Notes: a model not told the origin generated them from the letters alone. A DNA stretch of 64,000 bases from Hohaiivirga sp031546825 (GCA_031546825.1 JAVBJU010000009.1:17687-81686), one strand, 5' to 3'. Numbered from the stretch's first letter, positions 35,194 through 45,040 are shown. Made by a program: numbers and translations.

Positions 35194-37044
35194 TCAGGTG
35201 TCGCTTGAAGCGGGCGGGGGCAGGGCTGGGGTTTTCTGTTCTTCCTTATGGGCGGAGCGGCGGGAGATGAACTCGGTTCGCTTGGAACGCTCGCTGTCTT
35301 TCTTTGGGTTGAGCATCTCGCGGAACTCATCGCGCCGTTCGTGGATGGAGGCCAGCACCTTGCCCATGGGGATGCCGATGTCGATCAGCACGGCTTCGCT
35401 CAGTTGCAATGAGGCTTCGATGCTCTCGGGCACCGCGTTATCGACACCCATCTCATAGAGCCGCGTCGCATGTTTGGCATCGACGGCGCGGGCGACAATG
35501 GTGATGTCCGGCCGCAAGCGGCGCGCAACCGCCACAACTTGCTCAGCGGCTTTCGGGCTGTCGATGGAGATTACCAGGGCGCGCGCGCGCTCTATACCGC
35601 ACGCATGCAACAGATTGGGCACGGCGGAATCACCGAAATAGACCGGGCGTCCGGTTTTGCGCGCCGCCGTCACCCGGTTCGCGTTGGCATCAATGACCAG
35701 ATAGGCGATGTTGTGGCGCTCCAGCATGTCGGCAATCAACTGCCCCACACGACCATAGCCGATGACGATGACGTGCCCTTGCGCATGAACCGGAGCATGG
35801 GAGAGCACCGAAGTGTCGTCGGATTGCGGTTTGCTGCGACCAAACCGTGTGCTGAGGCGGGTGCCCATGCGGGCCATGAACGGGATGGAGATCATGGTCA
35901 GGGTTGCCAGCAGCAGCACCGATTGTGCCAGTTTGGCGGGCATGAGATTGGCGGCGAGTGCGCTGCCCACCACGACGAAGGCAAATTCTCCAGCAGGGCC
36001 GAGCACCAGCGCCGCCTCAAGGCCGACCGCGCGGGTGAATTTGTAAAGCCGGCTCAGGCCGAAAACGATCAGGCCCTTCACTGCCACCAGGCTGATGGCG
36101 GCGGCGAGGATTGGCCAGGGCCGCTCCAGCAGCCGCGTCAAATCCAGGTCCATGCCGACGGTGATGAAGAACAGGCCGAGAAGGAGGCCCTTGAACGGCT
36201 CAATGGTGGCTTCCACCGCGCGGCGATACTCGGTTTCGGCCAGCAGCAACCCGGCGATAAACGCGCCAAGCCCCATCGACAACCCGGAGAGGGCTGCGAG
36301 GAACGACGACACCATCACCACCAGCAAACAGGCGGCCATGAAAAACTCGGTGCTGAGCGTTGTCGCCGCCAGTTTGAAAATGGGCCGCAGGATCAAACGC
36401 CCTGCACCCAGGATCAGCAGAATGGAAACCGCCGCCTGCGCGAGCGTGAACAGCAATGACCACAGAACATTGCCCTCATTGCCCGATGAGAGAATGGTGA
36501 CGGTCAGCAGGATGGGCGCAATGGCGAGATCCTGAAACAGCAGCACCGAAAAGCTCATACGGCCCGCAGGCGAATGCAGCCGCTTCTGTTCTGCCAAAAC
36601 CGGCAGGACGACGGCGGTTGACGACAGCGACAGCGTCAGGCCGATGATGGCCGAGTACAGCACATTGTTGGTGACAAACCACGCGATGGCACCAAGTACC
36701 AATGTGGATAGCAGAACTTGCAGGCCGCCAAGCCCGAACACATAGCGGCGCATGGAACGCAGGCGTTCCCACGAGAGTTCGATGCCGATGGTGAAAAGGA
36801 GGAACACCACGCCAAGCTCGGCATAATTGGATATTTCCTCCTTGTTGGGGAAGGTTACAAAGCGCAACCACGGAAGATCATGGACGAAACGGGCGAGGCC
36901 AAACGGGCCAAGCAGCGCACCTGCGCCAAGAAAACCGAGCACTGGACTGATTTTCAGCCTGGAAAACAGCGGAACGACCACGCCAGCGGTGCCGAGAAAC
37001 AGTACAAGTTCCTTAAAGCTCTCAATTGGGACTGGTCCCGCCAT
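35194..37044 (-). CDS. CPA2 monovalent cation:proton antiporter with RCK domain (KefB/KefC type)
   Basis: Inner-membrane antiporter or glutathione-gated potassium efflux protein, 616 residues from ATG 37044 (AAGGA 6 bases before it; in-frame ATGs at 37059 and 37065 lack one). About twelve spans with the family segment LSLSSTAVVLPVLAEQKRL and LLFQDLAIAPILL, then a cytoplasmic RCK/TrkA-N domain (about 405-520) with the dinucleotide motif VIGYGRVGQLIADML and a C-terminal acidic/basic tail. No kefF/kefG ancillary subunit is adjacent. Whether it is glutathione-gated is not decidable here. Confidence 0.93.
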   Translation of the reverse strand: MAGPVPIESFKELVLFLGTAGVVVPLFSRLKISPVLGFLGAGALLGPFGLARFVHDLPWLRFVTFPNKEEISNYAELGVVFLLFTIGIELSWERLRSMRRYVFGLGGLQVLLSTLVLGAIAWFVTNNVLYSAIIGLTLSLSSTAVVLPVLAEQKRLHSPAGRMSFSVLLFQDLAIAPILLTVTILSSGNEGNVLWSLLFTLAQAAVSILLILGAGRLILRPIFKLAATTLSTEFFMAACLLVVMVSSFLAALSGLSMGLGAFIAGLLLAETEYRRAVEATIEPFKGLLLGLFFITVGMDLDLTRLLERPWPILAAAISLVAVKGLIVFGLSRLYKFTRAVGLEAALVLGPAGEFAFVVVGSALAANLMPAKLAQSVLLLATLTMISIPFMARMGTRLSTRFGRSKPQSDDTSVLSHAPVHAQGHVIVIGYGRVGQLIADMLERHNIAYLVIDANANRVTAARKTGRPVYFGDSAVPNLLHACGIERARALVISIDSPKAAEQVVAVARRLRPDITIVARAVDAKHATRLYEMGVDNAVPESIEASLQLSEAVLIDIGIPMGKVLASIHERRDEFREMLNPKKDSERSKRTEFISRRSAHKEEQKTPALPPPASSDT

Positions 37045-37234
37045 CCAAATTCCTTTCATTTGCATTGTTCAATAGCCGGCTTCCCCTCGCAAGGGAAAAA
37101 ACGCAATTACTCTGTATATATATGGTAGAGGTCGGCAAATTTTCTCCGCCGCGTTTGTGGCAAAGATCGCCTGCCGCAAGGGGACGGTTTAATAGATATG
37201 TGGATATGCACATATCTGAATATCGGGAGACAAT

Positions 37235-37756
37235 ATGATGCTAAAGCTCTTGCTGTTGCGCCACGCCAAAGCGGTCCATTCCGCGCAATATGATGATATC
37301 GACCGCCCGCTTGCGCCGCGTGGGCGGGATGACGCTGCGCTTGTCGGCTCCTATATCGCTGCCCAGGGGCTTAATCCCGGTGTTGCGCTCATCTCCTCGG
37401 CGTGCCGCACCCGCGAAACCTGGGATATCGTCAAAAACTTCGTCGGCCCGGTTGAGCCGCTTTTCGAGGAGGCGCTGTATCACGCCTCCGCCGAGGGGAT
37501 GCTGAAGCGCCTGCGCGAGATGAAGGGCGAGGCCCAAACCGTTCTCATGGTCGGACACAACCCCAGCATTGCCTATCTCGCCAATTTACTGGCGGGCTCC
37601 GGCCCTGAGGCCGAGCGGCGGGAGATGCAGACCAAGTTCCCGACCTGCGCACTTGTCGTGCTGACCTGCGATGTGGGGTCATGGCACGATCTCAGCGCAG
37701 GCCGCGCGGCGCTCGATGCCTTCGTTTATCCGAAGTTGCTCGGTGGTCCTGAATAG
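37235..37756 (+). CDS. sixA: SixA-like histidine phosphatase
   Basis: Cytoplasmic phosphatase of the histidine phosphatase (RHG) superfamily, 173 residues. The catalytic signature is LLLRHAKAVHS near the N-terminus and the second histidine is in VLMVGHNPSIAYLANLL; arginine in SSACRTRETWDIV completes the pocket. SixA-type enzymes remove phosphate from phosphohistidine, for example on phosphotransfer proteins. Its proximity (5 kb) to the hybrid kinase CckA is interesting but not evidence of a partnership. The start could be either of two consecutive ATG codons. Confidence 0.88.
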   Translation: MMLKLLLLRHAKAVHSAQYDDIDRPLAPRGRDDAALVGSYIAAQGLNPGVALISSACRTRETWDIVKNFVGPVEPLFEEALYHASAEGMLKRLREMKGEAQTVLMVGHNPSIAYLANLLAGSGPEAERREMQTKFPTCALVVLTCDVGSWHDLSAGRAALDAFVYPKLLGGPE

Positions 37757-37798
37757 ATCGCGGCCGCAGCGCTTGCGAAACGGCATTGCGTTCCCCAT

Positions 37799-39280
37799 TT
37801 GACAACAACTTATTCAAGAGCGGGGCAACCGTTGTCAGTTTTTTCCGATCTCGCGGCCTTCACGGGTGATCTCACCCATTCGGTGCGCCGCATTTCCAAC
37901 GATATGTTCCGTCCGACGCTCCGGCTCGGCGTGACTGGGCTGTCGCGCTCGGGGAAAACGGTGTTCACCTCGGCGCTAATCCACCACCTGACCGGTGGGC
38001 GCGATAATCTGCCCGCTTTTCGCGTGGCTGCTGAGGGACGGCTGCGCCATGTGCGCCTGACCCACCAGCCCGATGACGCCGTACCGCGCTTCCCCTATGA
38101 GCGCCATATCGAAGACCTTACCCATAAGCGCTGCTGGCCCGAGTCCACTTCGCAGATCAGCGAATTGCGCCTCGAGATTGATTTTGAGCGCAAGGGTGGC
38201 TGGCGCTCTGGCACCGGCAATCTGATGCTGGATGTTGTGGATTACCCCGGCGAGTGGCTGCTCGACCTTGCCCTGATTGAGGCCTCCTTCGCCGACTGGT
38301 CGCGCCAGACCATCGCCATGAGCCGCAAAGCCGACCGCTGCGGGGCAGCAGCCGAATGGCTTGCGCATATCGAGGCACTTGCCCCAGATGCGCCTGCCGA
38401 TGAACTCTTGGCCGAAGAGGCAAGCCGCCTGTTCAAAACCTATCTCATTACCTTGCACGACGCGCCGCAGGCGGTGGCCACCATGCCGCCGGGGCGTTTC
38501 CTGATGCCGGGGGATCTCGCCGGAGCCCCGGCTTTGACCTTCTCGCCGCTCGCGGTTGAGCCCGGTGCGGTCTTTGCGGACGGCAGCATGGCGCATCTGA
38601 TGGAGCGGCGTTTTGAGGCGTACAAGCGCCACGTGGTGCGCCCGTTCTTTCGCGATCACTTCCAACGAATCGACCGCCAGATTGTACTGGTGGATGTGCT
38701 CTCCGCGCTGGACGCAGGCCCGGCGGCCCTTGCCGAGCTGGAAGAGGCGCTGGATCAGGTGTTACTGGCGTTTCGCACTGGGCGCAACTCATTCATGTCA
38801 CGAATTTTTTCGCCGCGCGCTGATCGTGTGTTGTTTGCAGCCACAAAGGCGGATCATATCCACCACACCCAGCACGACCGGCTTGAAGCGCTGCTGCGCT
38901 ATCTGGTGGGCCGGGCGGTGCGCCGCACGGAGGCATCGGGCGCGCGTGTCGGGGCGTTGGCGTTAGCGTCATTGCGTGCCACCCGCGAAACCACGGTGCG
39001 GGATGGCTTTGACATTCTGCGTGCTGTCGCCGGAACGCCAGAGGATGGCGAAACGGTTGGTGATGAGCGCTTCGACGGTGAAGGGGAGGCGGTGATTTTT
39101 CCGGGCGAATTGCCCGAAGATCCGGCCTCCGCCATTCGCGGTGTCATTGCACCGGGCTCGTTGCGTTTTCCGCGCTTCCGCCCGCCATTGCTTGAGGGCG
39201 CTGCGGCCCGCTTCGATGGGTTGCCACATATCCGCCTCGACCGCGCCCTGGAATTTCTTTTGGGAGACCGTTTGGAATGA
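37799..39280 (+). CDS. ycjX: YcjX-family P-loop protein (DUF463)
   Basis: Putative GTP-binding protein of the YcjX family, 493 residues. A P-loop GLSRSGKT lies at about residues 47-54, and family segments include DVVDYPGEWLLDLALIE, LMERRFEAYKRHVVRPFFRDHF and RVLFAATKADHIHH. The start shown is TTG 37799; an internal TTG at 37832 is better placed after GAGCGGGG and may be the real one. It overlaps the following YcjF-like gene by 4 bases (ATGA), the conserved pair seen across proteobacteria. Stress-linked in E. coli; molecular function unknown. Confidence 0.9.
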   Translation: MTTTYSRAGQPLSVFSDLAAFTGDLTHSVRRISNDMFRPTLRLGVTGLSRSGKTVFTSALIHHLTGGRDNLPAFRVAAEGRLRHVRLTHQPDDAVPRFPYERHIEDLTHKRCWPESTSQISELRLEIDFERKGGWRSGTGNLMLDVVDYPGEWLLDLALIEASFADWSRQTIAMSRKADRCGAAAEWLAHIEALAPDAPADELLAEEASRLFKTYLITLHDAPQAVATMPPGRFLMPGDLAGAPALTFSPLAVEPGAVFADGSMAHLMERRFEAYKRHVVRPFFRDHFQRIDRQIVLVDVLSALDAGPAALAELEEALDQVLLAFRTGRNSFMSRIFSPRADRVLFAATKADHIHHTQHDRLEALLRYLVGRAVRRTEASGARVGALALASLRATRETTVRDGFDILRAVAGTPEDGETVGDERFDGEGEAVIFPGELPEDPASAIRGVIAPGSLRFPRFRPPLLEGAAARFDGLPHIRLDRALEFLLGDRLE

Positions 39281-40275
39281 ACAAGACACCACGTGCTTTT
39301 CGCATGGAAAGCGCCGACGGTGAACGCCGCCCGGTGGACAAGGTCACGATTGAATACGAGCCCGATGACGCCGTTGATTCCGTCTTTGCCACAGATATGC
39401 GGAGCGCGAGGCGCGGGTTCAGCTGGTTTTGGGTGCTGTTTGGCGCGATTGCGGTATTTTTGCTGCTCTCCCTCGGGCGCTCGGCTTTCCAATTGGTCGA
39501 AGAGCTTCTGAGAGATTCGCCCTGGCTCGGTGGCTTTGCGGTTTTTGTCGGGCTCATTGGCGTCATTGCTGCACTGATGCTGGTTATCCGCGAAATTACC
39601 GGGATCACCAGCGAGCGACGGATCGAGCGCATCCGGGCTGACGCGATTGATGTGCTGGTCATCGGCAATGAAAAGGCTGCGGCGGAAGTGGCGACGCGGG
39701 TCATACGCCTTTACCGGGGCGGTGCCGCGTCGACGGCCATGTCCCGTGTTGATACACTGTCTGATGTCATCATGGCGGGTGAGGATCGTCTGATCTTCGT
39801 CGAGCGTGAAACGCTGGCTTCCCGTGATGCCGAGGCAAAGCGCATTGTTGCCAATGCCGCAAAGCAGGTTTCCGTTGTCACCACACTGAGCCCGCGCGCG
39901 GCCATTGATGTGTTGTTCGTTGCCTATGCCGCCATTCGCATGTTGCGGCGTCTGTCGCGCCTTTATGGGGGAAGACCTGGCGTGTGGGGATTCTTTCGCC
40001 TGCTGAAAGGGGCATTCACCCACCTTGCCGTGACCGGCGGCATTGCGGTGGGCGACAGCCTGTTACAGCAGGTTTTCGGCCTTGGCGTGGCGGCAAAGGT
40101 GTCGGCGCGATTGGGAGAGGGCGTTCTCAACGGCATGATGACGGCACGTTTCGGCCTTGCCGCGATATCGGTATGCCGCCCGCTGCCCTTCATTGGCCAG
40201 CAGCCACCCCGGCTTGGTGAAGTGGCAGGCGAACTGCTCAAGAAAAGCCCGTCCAGCAAGGAAACCGGCGTCTAA
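39277..40275 (+). CDS. ycjF: YcjF-family membrane protein (DUF697)
   Basis: Inner-membrane protein, 332 residues. It has a charged N-terminus, two neighbouring spans (about 47-68 and 84-106), a cytoplasmic helical region (RRIERIRADAIDVLVIGNEKAAA, ETLASRDAEAKRIVANAAKQVSVVTTLSPRAAIDVLFV) and a C-terminal glycine-rich hydrophobic segment (HLAVTGGIAVGDSLLQQVFGLG). Translation is coupled to ycjX by a 4-base overlap. Function unknown; the pair probably acts together at the membrane. Confidence 0.9.
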   Translation: MNKTPRAFRMESADGERRPVDKVTIEYEPDDAVDSVFATDMRSARRGFSWFWVLFGAIAVFLLLSLGRSAFQLVEELLRDSPWLGGFAVFVGLIGVIAALMLVIREITGITSERRIERIRADAIDVLVIGNEKAAAEVATRVIRLYRGGAASTAMSRVDTLSDVIMAGEDRLIFVERETLASRDAEAKRIVANAAKQVSVVTTLSPRAAIDVLFVAYAAIRMLRRLSRLYGGRPGVWGFFRLLKGAFTHLAVTGGIAVGDSLLQQVFGLGVAAKVSARLGEGVLNGMMTARFGLAAISVCRPLPFIGQQPPRLGEVAGELLKKSPSSKETGV

Positions 40276-40603
40276 AGCGAATGCTCCCTCTCCAAGGAAA
40301 GCCCGCGCTGTCTGGCAACCGGAGGAATATAGAAACGATTTTCATCATGGCAATGGGCACATGAGACCAAGCAGCTCCGCGTTTTTTCTGGAAATACCAG
40401 CGCGGCAGATGCACGCGGCGAGGTTTTTCTGTATCTCATTGATTTTTAATGGATTTATTATTTGATTTCCCGGTGTGCCGCCCATGAAAAATGGGTGAGC
40501 CCCGTAATGCCGCGCTCTCCGTAATTATGCTGACACGTTCAAGCGTTGAGCTTCTCCTCTCAGCGGTATATAGCCACTTGGCGATACGAGAGAAGGTGGA
40601 GAA
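40276..40603. promoter_or_regulatory. Intergenic region before dksA
   Basis: 328 bases with no credible ORF or RNA gene. A weak promoter candidate for dksA is TTGAGC (40546-40551) with TATATA (40567-40572), spacing 15. The central part (about 40430-40460) is AT-rich. Confidence 0.3.
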
Positions 40604-41032
40604 ATGGAACACATGATCGATCTGTCACTCGATAAGACCAGCCGCCCGACAGAAGACGAGCCGTTCATGAATGAACGGCAGAAAACCTATTTTCGCCACA
40701 AGCTTCTTGGCTGGAAAAGCGAAATTCTGCGCGAGGCCAAGGGTACGCTCAACACCTTGCAGACCGAGAGCGAGAATCATCCGGATATCGCCGATCGTGC
40801 GTCGTCGGAAAGCGACCGTGCCATCGAACTGCGTGCCCGCGACCGCCAGCGCAAGCTGATTTCCAAGATTGATGCCGCCATTGCCCGTATCGACGAAGGC
40901 ACCTACGGCTATTGCGAGGAAACCGGCGAACCGATTTCCCTGAAGCGCCTAGAGGCCCGGCCCATTGCGACCTTGTCTCTGGAAGCGCAGGAGCGCCATG
41001 AGCGCAATGAACGGGTCTATCGCGACGACTGA
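40604..41032 (+). CDS. dksA: RNA polymerase-binding protein DksA, degenerate zinc site
   Basis: Secondary-channel factor that with ppGpp tunes rRNA and amino-acid promoters; 142 residues. The coiled-coil tip keeps the D-x2-D-x-A motif (DIADRAS). The C-terminal globular part GYCEETGEPISLKRLEARPI retains only the first of the four zinc cysteines, the others being Thr, Ser and Ala, as in cysteine-poor alphaproteobacterial DksA proteins. ATG 40604 is used; ATG 40613 and 40667 are in frame. A hairpin terminator follows, shared with the convergent FliO-like gene. Confidence 0.94.
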   Translation: MEHMIDLSLDKTSRPTEDEPFMNERQKTYFRHKLLGWKSEILREAKGTLNTLQTESENHPDIADRASSESDRAIELRARDRQRKLISKIDAAIARIDEGTYGYCEETGEPISLKRLEARPIATLSLEAQERHERNERVYRDD

Positions 41033-41093
41033 TTTGAAATGATTCGTTTCAAGTGCGCATAATGCGCGCTGCTCTCAACGGCACCCCATAACA

Positions 41094-41128
41094 AACGCCG
41101 CCCCTGAGGTTCAGTAGGCGGCGTTTTC
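41094..41128. terminator. Terminator between dksA and the convergent FliO-like gene
   Basis: AACGCCGCC (41094-41102) pairs perfectly with GGCGGCGTT (41117-41125), followed by TTTT on the plus strand. It probably serves dksA and may act both ways. Confidence 0.75.
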
Positions 41129-41152
41129 ATGTCAGCATGTGCCCGGTAAGTA

Positions 41153-42289
41153 TCAGCTATTTGGCTTGTCGCTGGAGCGGCCCAGCAGCCGGGCGAACTC
41201 GGCTTCAATGTTATCCATGGCAAACGGGTCGTTCTTTTTCTCACTGGCTTCCGCCACTTCGCCAGGGGGCGGCATCGGCGCTTGTGGCGGCGTGGCTGAA
41301 GCGGTGTGCTCCGTGGGATGCTCCTCTGCGGCCGCGGTGGGCGGGTTGCTCGCCAGCGCTTCCTTGAGCTTGCGCGCCATGTCGGAGAAAGAGGAATCCC
41401 GCGCAGGAGCCGGCTGAGCCTGCTGCGACACGGAAGCGTTCTGAGCATTGCCATCATGGGCGGCAACAGCTTGTGTGGTGTTCGCTTCGATGGGCGCTTC
41501 ACGGGCCGGTGCACCCGGGGGAAGAACAAGGAAACTCGGTTCCATCGGCCTGCGGGTTGCCTGGAAAGGTTCGGCCATGGTCGCAGCGGGGGCCTTCATC
41601 GGGCTTTCCGGTTCGGGGTTCGGGCGCGGGGGCTCCGCCGGTCCGCCAACCGGAGCGCCAAATGCCCCGTGGTTCCCATAGGGAGTACGCAAAAACTGCG
41701 GCACCTCGGGAGAGGCGTGCTCCGGCTGTGTGGCCGCAGCCACCGCAGCGAAGGACGCAGCGGAGACAATGGTCTGTGAGGCCGTGGGTCCGGCGGAATG
41801 TGGTGCGTATGCCGTTTGACTGAAAGTTGCTGCCATCACCGGCTGCTTCTCCGGCGGCGGAAGAGTGACCGTGCTTTCGATGACGGGGCGCACCGGCTGA
41901 TCAAGTTCAGGTGCGGGTGCCAGATCAAAGGCGGTCGCTTCCGGGCGTTGTTCCAGTTTCATGCCAGCCGTGACAGAAAGTTTGCCGGCAGTGACACGCA
42001 CGATGTTGGTTTCGATGACCACGTCATTGGGGCCGCCGAGCAGCAGAAGATGCTCGACATTATCGCGCCGCAGCAGCACGAGCTGGCGTGTCCGGTCGAG
42101 GTCGTACACATCGACCACTCCCAGGCGCGGCTGGCGGTTGCGGCCCTGATCTGACCCGCCCGGCATCAACCGCGCGCCGGTCATCCGGCGCAGCACCACA
42201 TAGAACAAGCCAACAATTATGAGGATGGCAATCAAGAGCAACGGCAGCTTGATCCACGGGGACATGTCAGATCCGAGAAATGTCGGCAA
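41153..42289 (-). CDS. FliO/MopB-like membrane protein with long Pro/Ala-rich tail
   Basis: 378 residues (or 370 from the internal ATG, MSPWIKLPL). One N-terminal span (LPLLLIAILIIVGLFYVVL), then a small FliO-like beta domain (LGVVDVYDLDRTRQLVLLRRDNVEHLLLLGGPNDVVIETNI), followed by over 250 low-complexity residues rich in Pro, Ala and Glu and a short C-terminal helix (MDNIEAEFARLLGRSS). FliO belongs to the flagellar export gate, but no flagellar genes are in this window and the gene is divergent from cckA, so a flagellar role is doubtful. The C-terminal helix could be a docking element (inference). Confidence 0.75.
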   Translation of the reverse strand: MPTFLGSDMSPWIKLPLLLIAILIIVGLFYVVLRRMTGARLMPGGSDQGRNRQPRLGVVDVYDLDRTRQLVLLRRDNVEHLLLLGGPNDVVIETNIVRVTAGKLSVTAGMKLEQRPEATAFDLAPAPELDQPVRPVIESTVTLPPPEKQPVMAATFSQTAYAPHSAGPTASQTIVSAASFAAVAAATQPEHASPEVPQFLRTPYGNHGAFGAPVGGPAEPPRPNPEPESPMKAPAATMAEPFQATRRPMEPSFLVLPPGAPAREAPIEANTTQAVAAHDGNAQNASVSQQAQPAPARDSSFSDMARKLKEALASNPPTAAAEEHPTEHTASATPPQAPMPPPGEVAEASEKKNDPFAMDNIEAEFARLLGRSSDKPNS

Positions 42290-42552
42290 GGTTTAATCCT
42301 ACTCTTCTTCCGAAGGCTCAACTAACGGGAGACACTTAGCACGCTTCTCGCCGCAACGTACAATGATACAACATGCTGTAAATTCTGTTAATGGTTTTTC
42401 TGTTCCAGAACAGCGAATTCTGCGGTGCCGCGTTTTTTTGTGACGTGGAGGCGACCAGACAGCGCATTCAAGGGATAGGCTTTGCGGTTGTGGGAAAGCG
42501 ATGATACTTTCCTACGCAACGCTTCGCGCGATAAATTACGTCGAGGGACATT

Positions 42553-45024
42553 ATGAGTATTGAGGGCGGTCGCAAGGGGGCTGGACGCAGGAGCAGGGTG
42601 ATGCCGGTGCTGCTGCTTGTCGTCGTTCTCGTCGGTGCCCTGATTGGCTTGCGGTTTCTTGATCCTGCCCATCTCCCCGTGGCGGTTATGGCATTGGTTG
42701 GGCTTTTTGCGGCGGGAGGCGTTTTCTTTCTGCTGGCAACAGTTGGCGGGTTCCTGCGGGTTTCTTCGGAAGCGGAACCCGAGGCGCTTCCGTACCCCAT
42801 CGCTGATGTGCTCGATGACGCCTGCGTGGTCGTTGAGGACGAACGCATCCTCCATGCCAATCCAGCCTATCAAAAGCTGTTTCTGGGCGCCCCGCCGCAG
42901 ACGGTTACGCGTCTGTTCGAAGGCAACCCGAATGCTGCCGAGGCCCTTTATAGGTTGGCTCAAGCTGTCACTGAACGGCGACAGGCAGCGGAAGATATCC
43001 TGTCTATGCCCGGGGCGGATGCCACCCGTTACCGGGTGTCGGTCAAACCCTTAGGGCCGCGGGCAGCGCTGTGGATTATCCGCGAGGTGAGCGGCGCACG
43101 TGAACACCCGGAACACACGTTTCATGAAGTGCAGCATGCCGTCGATTATCTCGACCATGCTCCCGGCGGCTTTTTCGCGATGCAGGCATCCGGCTCCATT
43201 GTCCATATGAATGCCACACTGGCCGATTGGCTGGGATATGATTTTGCCAAGGTTGGCCCCGGCGGCCTCGATGTGCGGGATGTGGTGGTGGAAAGCGCCG
43301 TTGCGCAATTTTTTCCGGCTTCCGGGCAGGTGCCTGCCTGTAGCATTGATACCGACCTAAAACAGCGTAATGGCACATTGATGTCGGTGCGGCTTTACCA
43401 TCGCATTGTCGCGCGCGCCGACGGAGCCCCCGGCGCATCGCGCATTCTGGTGGTGCCGCGTGCGGTTGAGCCTGTGGTTGTGGCAACCCCGATGATGGAC
43501 GAAGAAAGTTTTGCCGGCTTCTTTAATACCATGCCGATTGCCATTGCCACCGTCACCGCGTCCGGGGAGTTCCTCTGGACCAATTCGGCCTTTACGCAGT
43601 TATTCGACACGCAAGCGAAGCCGGAGCGCCGCCATATCGGCCAGTGGATTGCCCCGGAGCAACGCGTAGCGCTCGACGGAGAGATCGCACAGGCCGCAGC
43701 GGGTCATGTGGGCAATGCGCCGCTCGAACTCGGCGTTGCCAGTGCAGAGGGGGGCTCGGCTCGCGTCTGGGTGCGCCCGGCCACCACCGCTTCCGGCGGG
43801 GCAGTTGCTATTCTTTACGCCATCGACACGACCGAATTCCGCCAGGTCGAAGAGCAACTTGCCCAGGCTCAGAAGATGAACGCCATCGGCCAGTTGGCGG
43901 GCGGCGTGGCACACGACTTCAACAACGTGCTGCAGGCGATCTTTGGCTATTGCGATCTCCTGCTCAGTAACCACCGCCCGACCGATCCGGCGTTCCCCGA
44001 CATTTTACAGATCAAACAGAACGCCAACCGTGCCGCTTCGCTGGTACGACAGCTTCTGGCGTTCTCGCGCCGCCAGACTTTACTGCTCGAAGCCCTTGAT
44101 CTGTCAGACCGGCTAACCGAAACCGGCGAGACGCTGACGCGGGTGCTGGGTGAGCGCGTTGCCTTTGATTTCCGCCATGGCCGTGATTTATGGCCGGTGT
44201 GGGCTGATTTTCACCAGCTAGAACAGGTGATGATCAATCTGGCGATTAACGCGCGTGACGCGATGCCCGATGGTGGCAAGCTGACCATGCGCACGGAGAA
44301 CATTCCGGCTGACGAAGTGGCAGCCCTTGGCATCGCCGGAATGCCGAACGGCGATTATGTGTTGATCGAAACCACCGATACTGGCACCGGAATGCCGCCT
44401 GAAATTCTCCGCAAGATTTTTGAACCGTTCTTCACCACCAAGGATATGGGCAAGGGCACCGGCCTCGGCCTGTCTTCCGCCTTCGGCACTATCAAGCAAT
44501 TCGGCGGCTTCATTGACGTGCGCTCCGCTCCCGGCGAGGGCACCACGTTTTATATCTACCTGCCGCGCCACATCGCCCGCGAGGCCGATAAAAAGGCCGA
44601 GCCTTCGCATGGCGCCGCTGCGACCGCTACTGCCATGCCTGCGCCCGACATGACCGGGCAGGGGGTGATCCTGCTGGTCGAGGATGAAGACCCGGTGCGG
44701 GCCGTCAGCGCCCGCGCTTTGACCGCCCGCGGCTACACCGTGCTCGAAGCCGCCTCCGGCGTCGAGGCCTTGCAGATTGTCTCCGAAAGCACCCAACCGA
44801 TTGATCTGGTGATTTCCGATGTGATGATGCCCGATATGAACGGCCCGGTGCTGCTGCGCGAACTCCGCAAACGCCATGCCGACTTAAAGGTCATCTTCGT
44901 CTCAGGCTACGCCGAAGAAGCTTTTCGCAACGATCTGCCCGAAGGTGAGAATTTCACCTTCCTGCCGAAGCCCTTTGGGCTGAAGCAACTGGTGGAGACG
45001 GTGAAGCAGGTGATGTGGGGGTGA
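42553..45024 (+). CDS. cckA: Hybrid sensor histidine kinase CckA
   Basis: Cell-cycle kinase/phosphatase feeding the ChpT-CtrA phosphorelay, 823 residues. Two N-terminal spans (about 17-36 and 43-64), two or three PAS-like domains (about 75-430), DHp with the phospho-accepting His454 in GGVAHDFNNVLQAIFGY, a HATPase domain (VMINLAINARDAM, TDTGTGMPPEIL, GTGLGLSSAFG), and a receiver with Asp756 (LVISDVMMPDMNG) ending FLPKPFGLKQLVETV. The HDFNNVLQ box and the FVSGYAEEAFR segment mark CckA rather than a generic hybrid kinase. It is divergent from the FliO-like gene and followed by a palindromic element. Confidence 0.95.
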   Translation: MSIEGGRKGAGRRSRVMPVLLLVVVLVGALIGLRFLDPAHLPVAVMALVGLFAAGGVFFLLATVGGFLRVSSEAEPEALPYPIADVLDDACVVVEDERILHANPAYQKLFLGAPPQTVTRLFEGNPNAAEALYRLAQAVTERRQAAEDILSMPGADATRYRVSVKPLGPRAALWIIREVSGAREHPEHTFHEVQHAVDYLDHAPGGFFAMQASGSIVHMNATLADWLGYDFAKVGPGGLDVRDVVVESAVAQFFPASGQVPACSIDTDLKQRNGTLMSVRLYHRIVARADGAPGASRILVVPRAVEPVVVATPMMDEESFAGFFNTMPIAIATVTASGEFLWTNSAFTQLFDTQAKPERRHIGQWIAPEQRVALDGEIAQAAAGHVGNAPLELGVASAEGGSARVWVRPATTASGGAVAILYAIDTTEFRQVEEQLAQAQKMNAIGQLAGGVAHDFNNVLQAIFGYCDLLLSNHRPTDPAFPDILQIKQNANRAASLVRQLLAFSRRQTLLLEALDLSDRLTETGETLTRVLGERVAFDFRHGRDLWPVWADFHQLEQVMINLAINARDAMPDGGKLTMRTENIPADEVAALGIAGMPNGDYVLIETTDTGTGMPPEILRKIFEPFFTTKDMGKGTGLGLSSAFGTIKQFGGFIDVRSAPGEGTTFYIYLPRHIAREADKKAEPSHGAAATATAMPAPDMTGQGVILLVEDEDPVRAVSARALTARGYTVLEAASGVEALQIVSESTQPIDLVISDVMMPDMNGPVLLRELRKRHADLKVIFVSGYAEEAFRNDLPEGENFTFLPKPFGLKQLVETVKQVMWG

Positions 45025-45040
45025 GCCGGATTTGCCGCGC

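Noticed and set aside
40276..40603. tRNA or small RNA gene before dksA
   Set aside because: No cloverleaf, TTCGA T-loop or terminator-capped hairpin pattern was seen.
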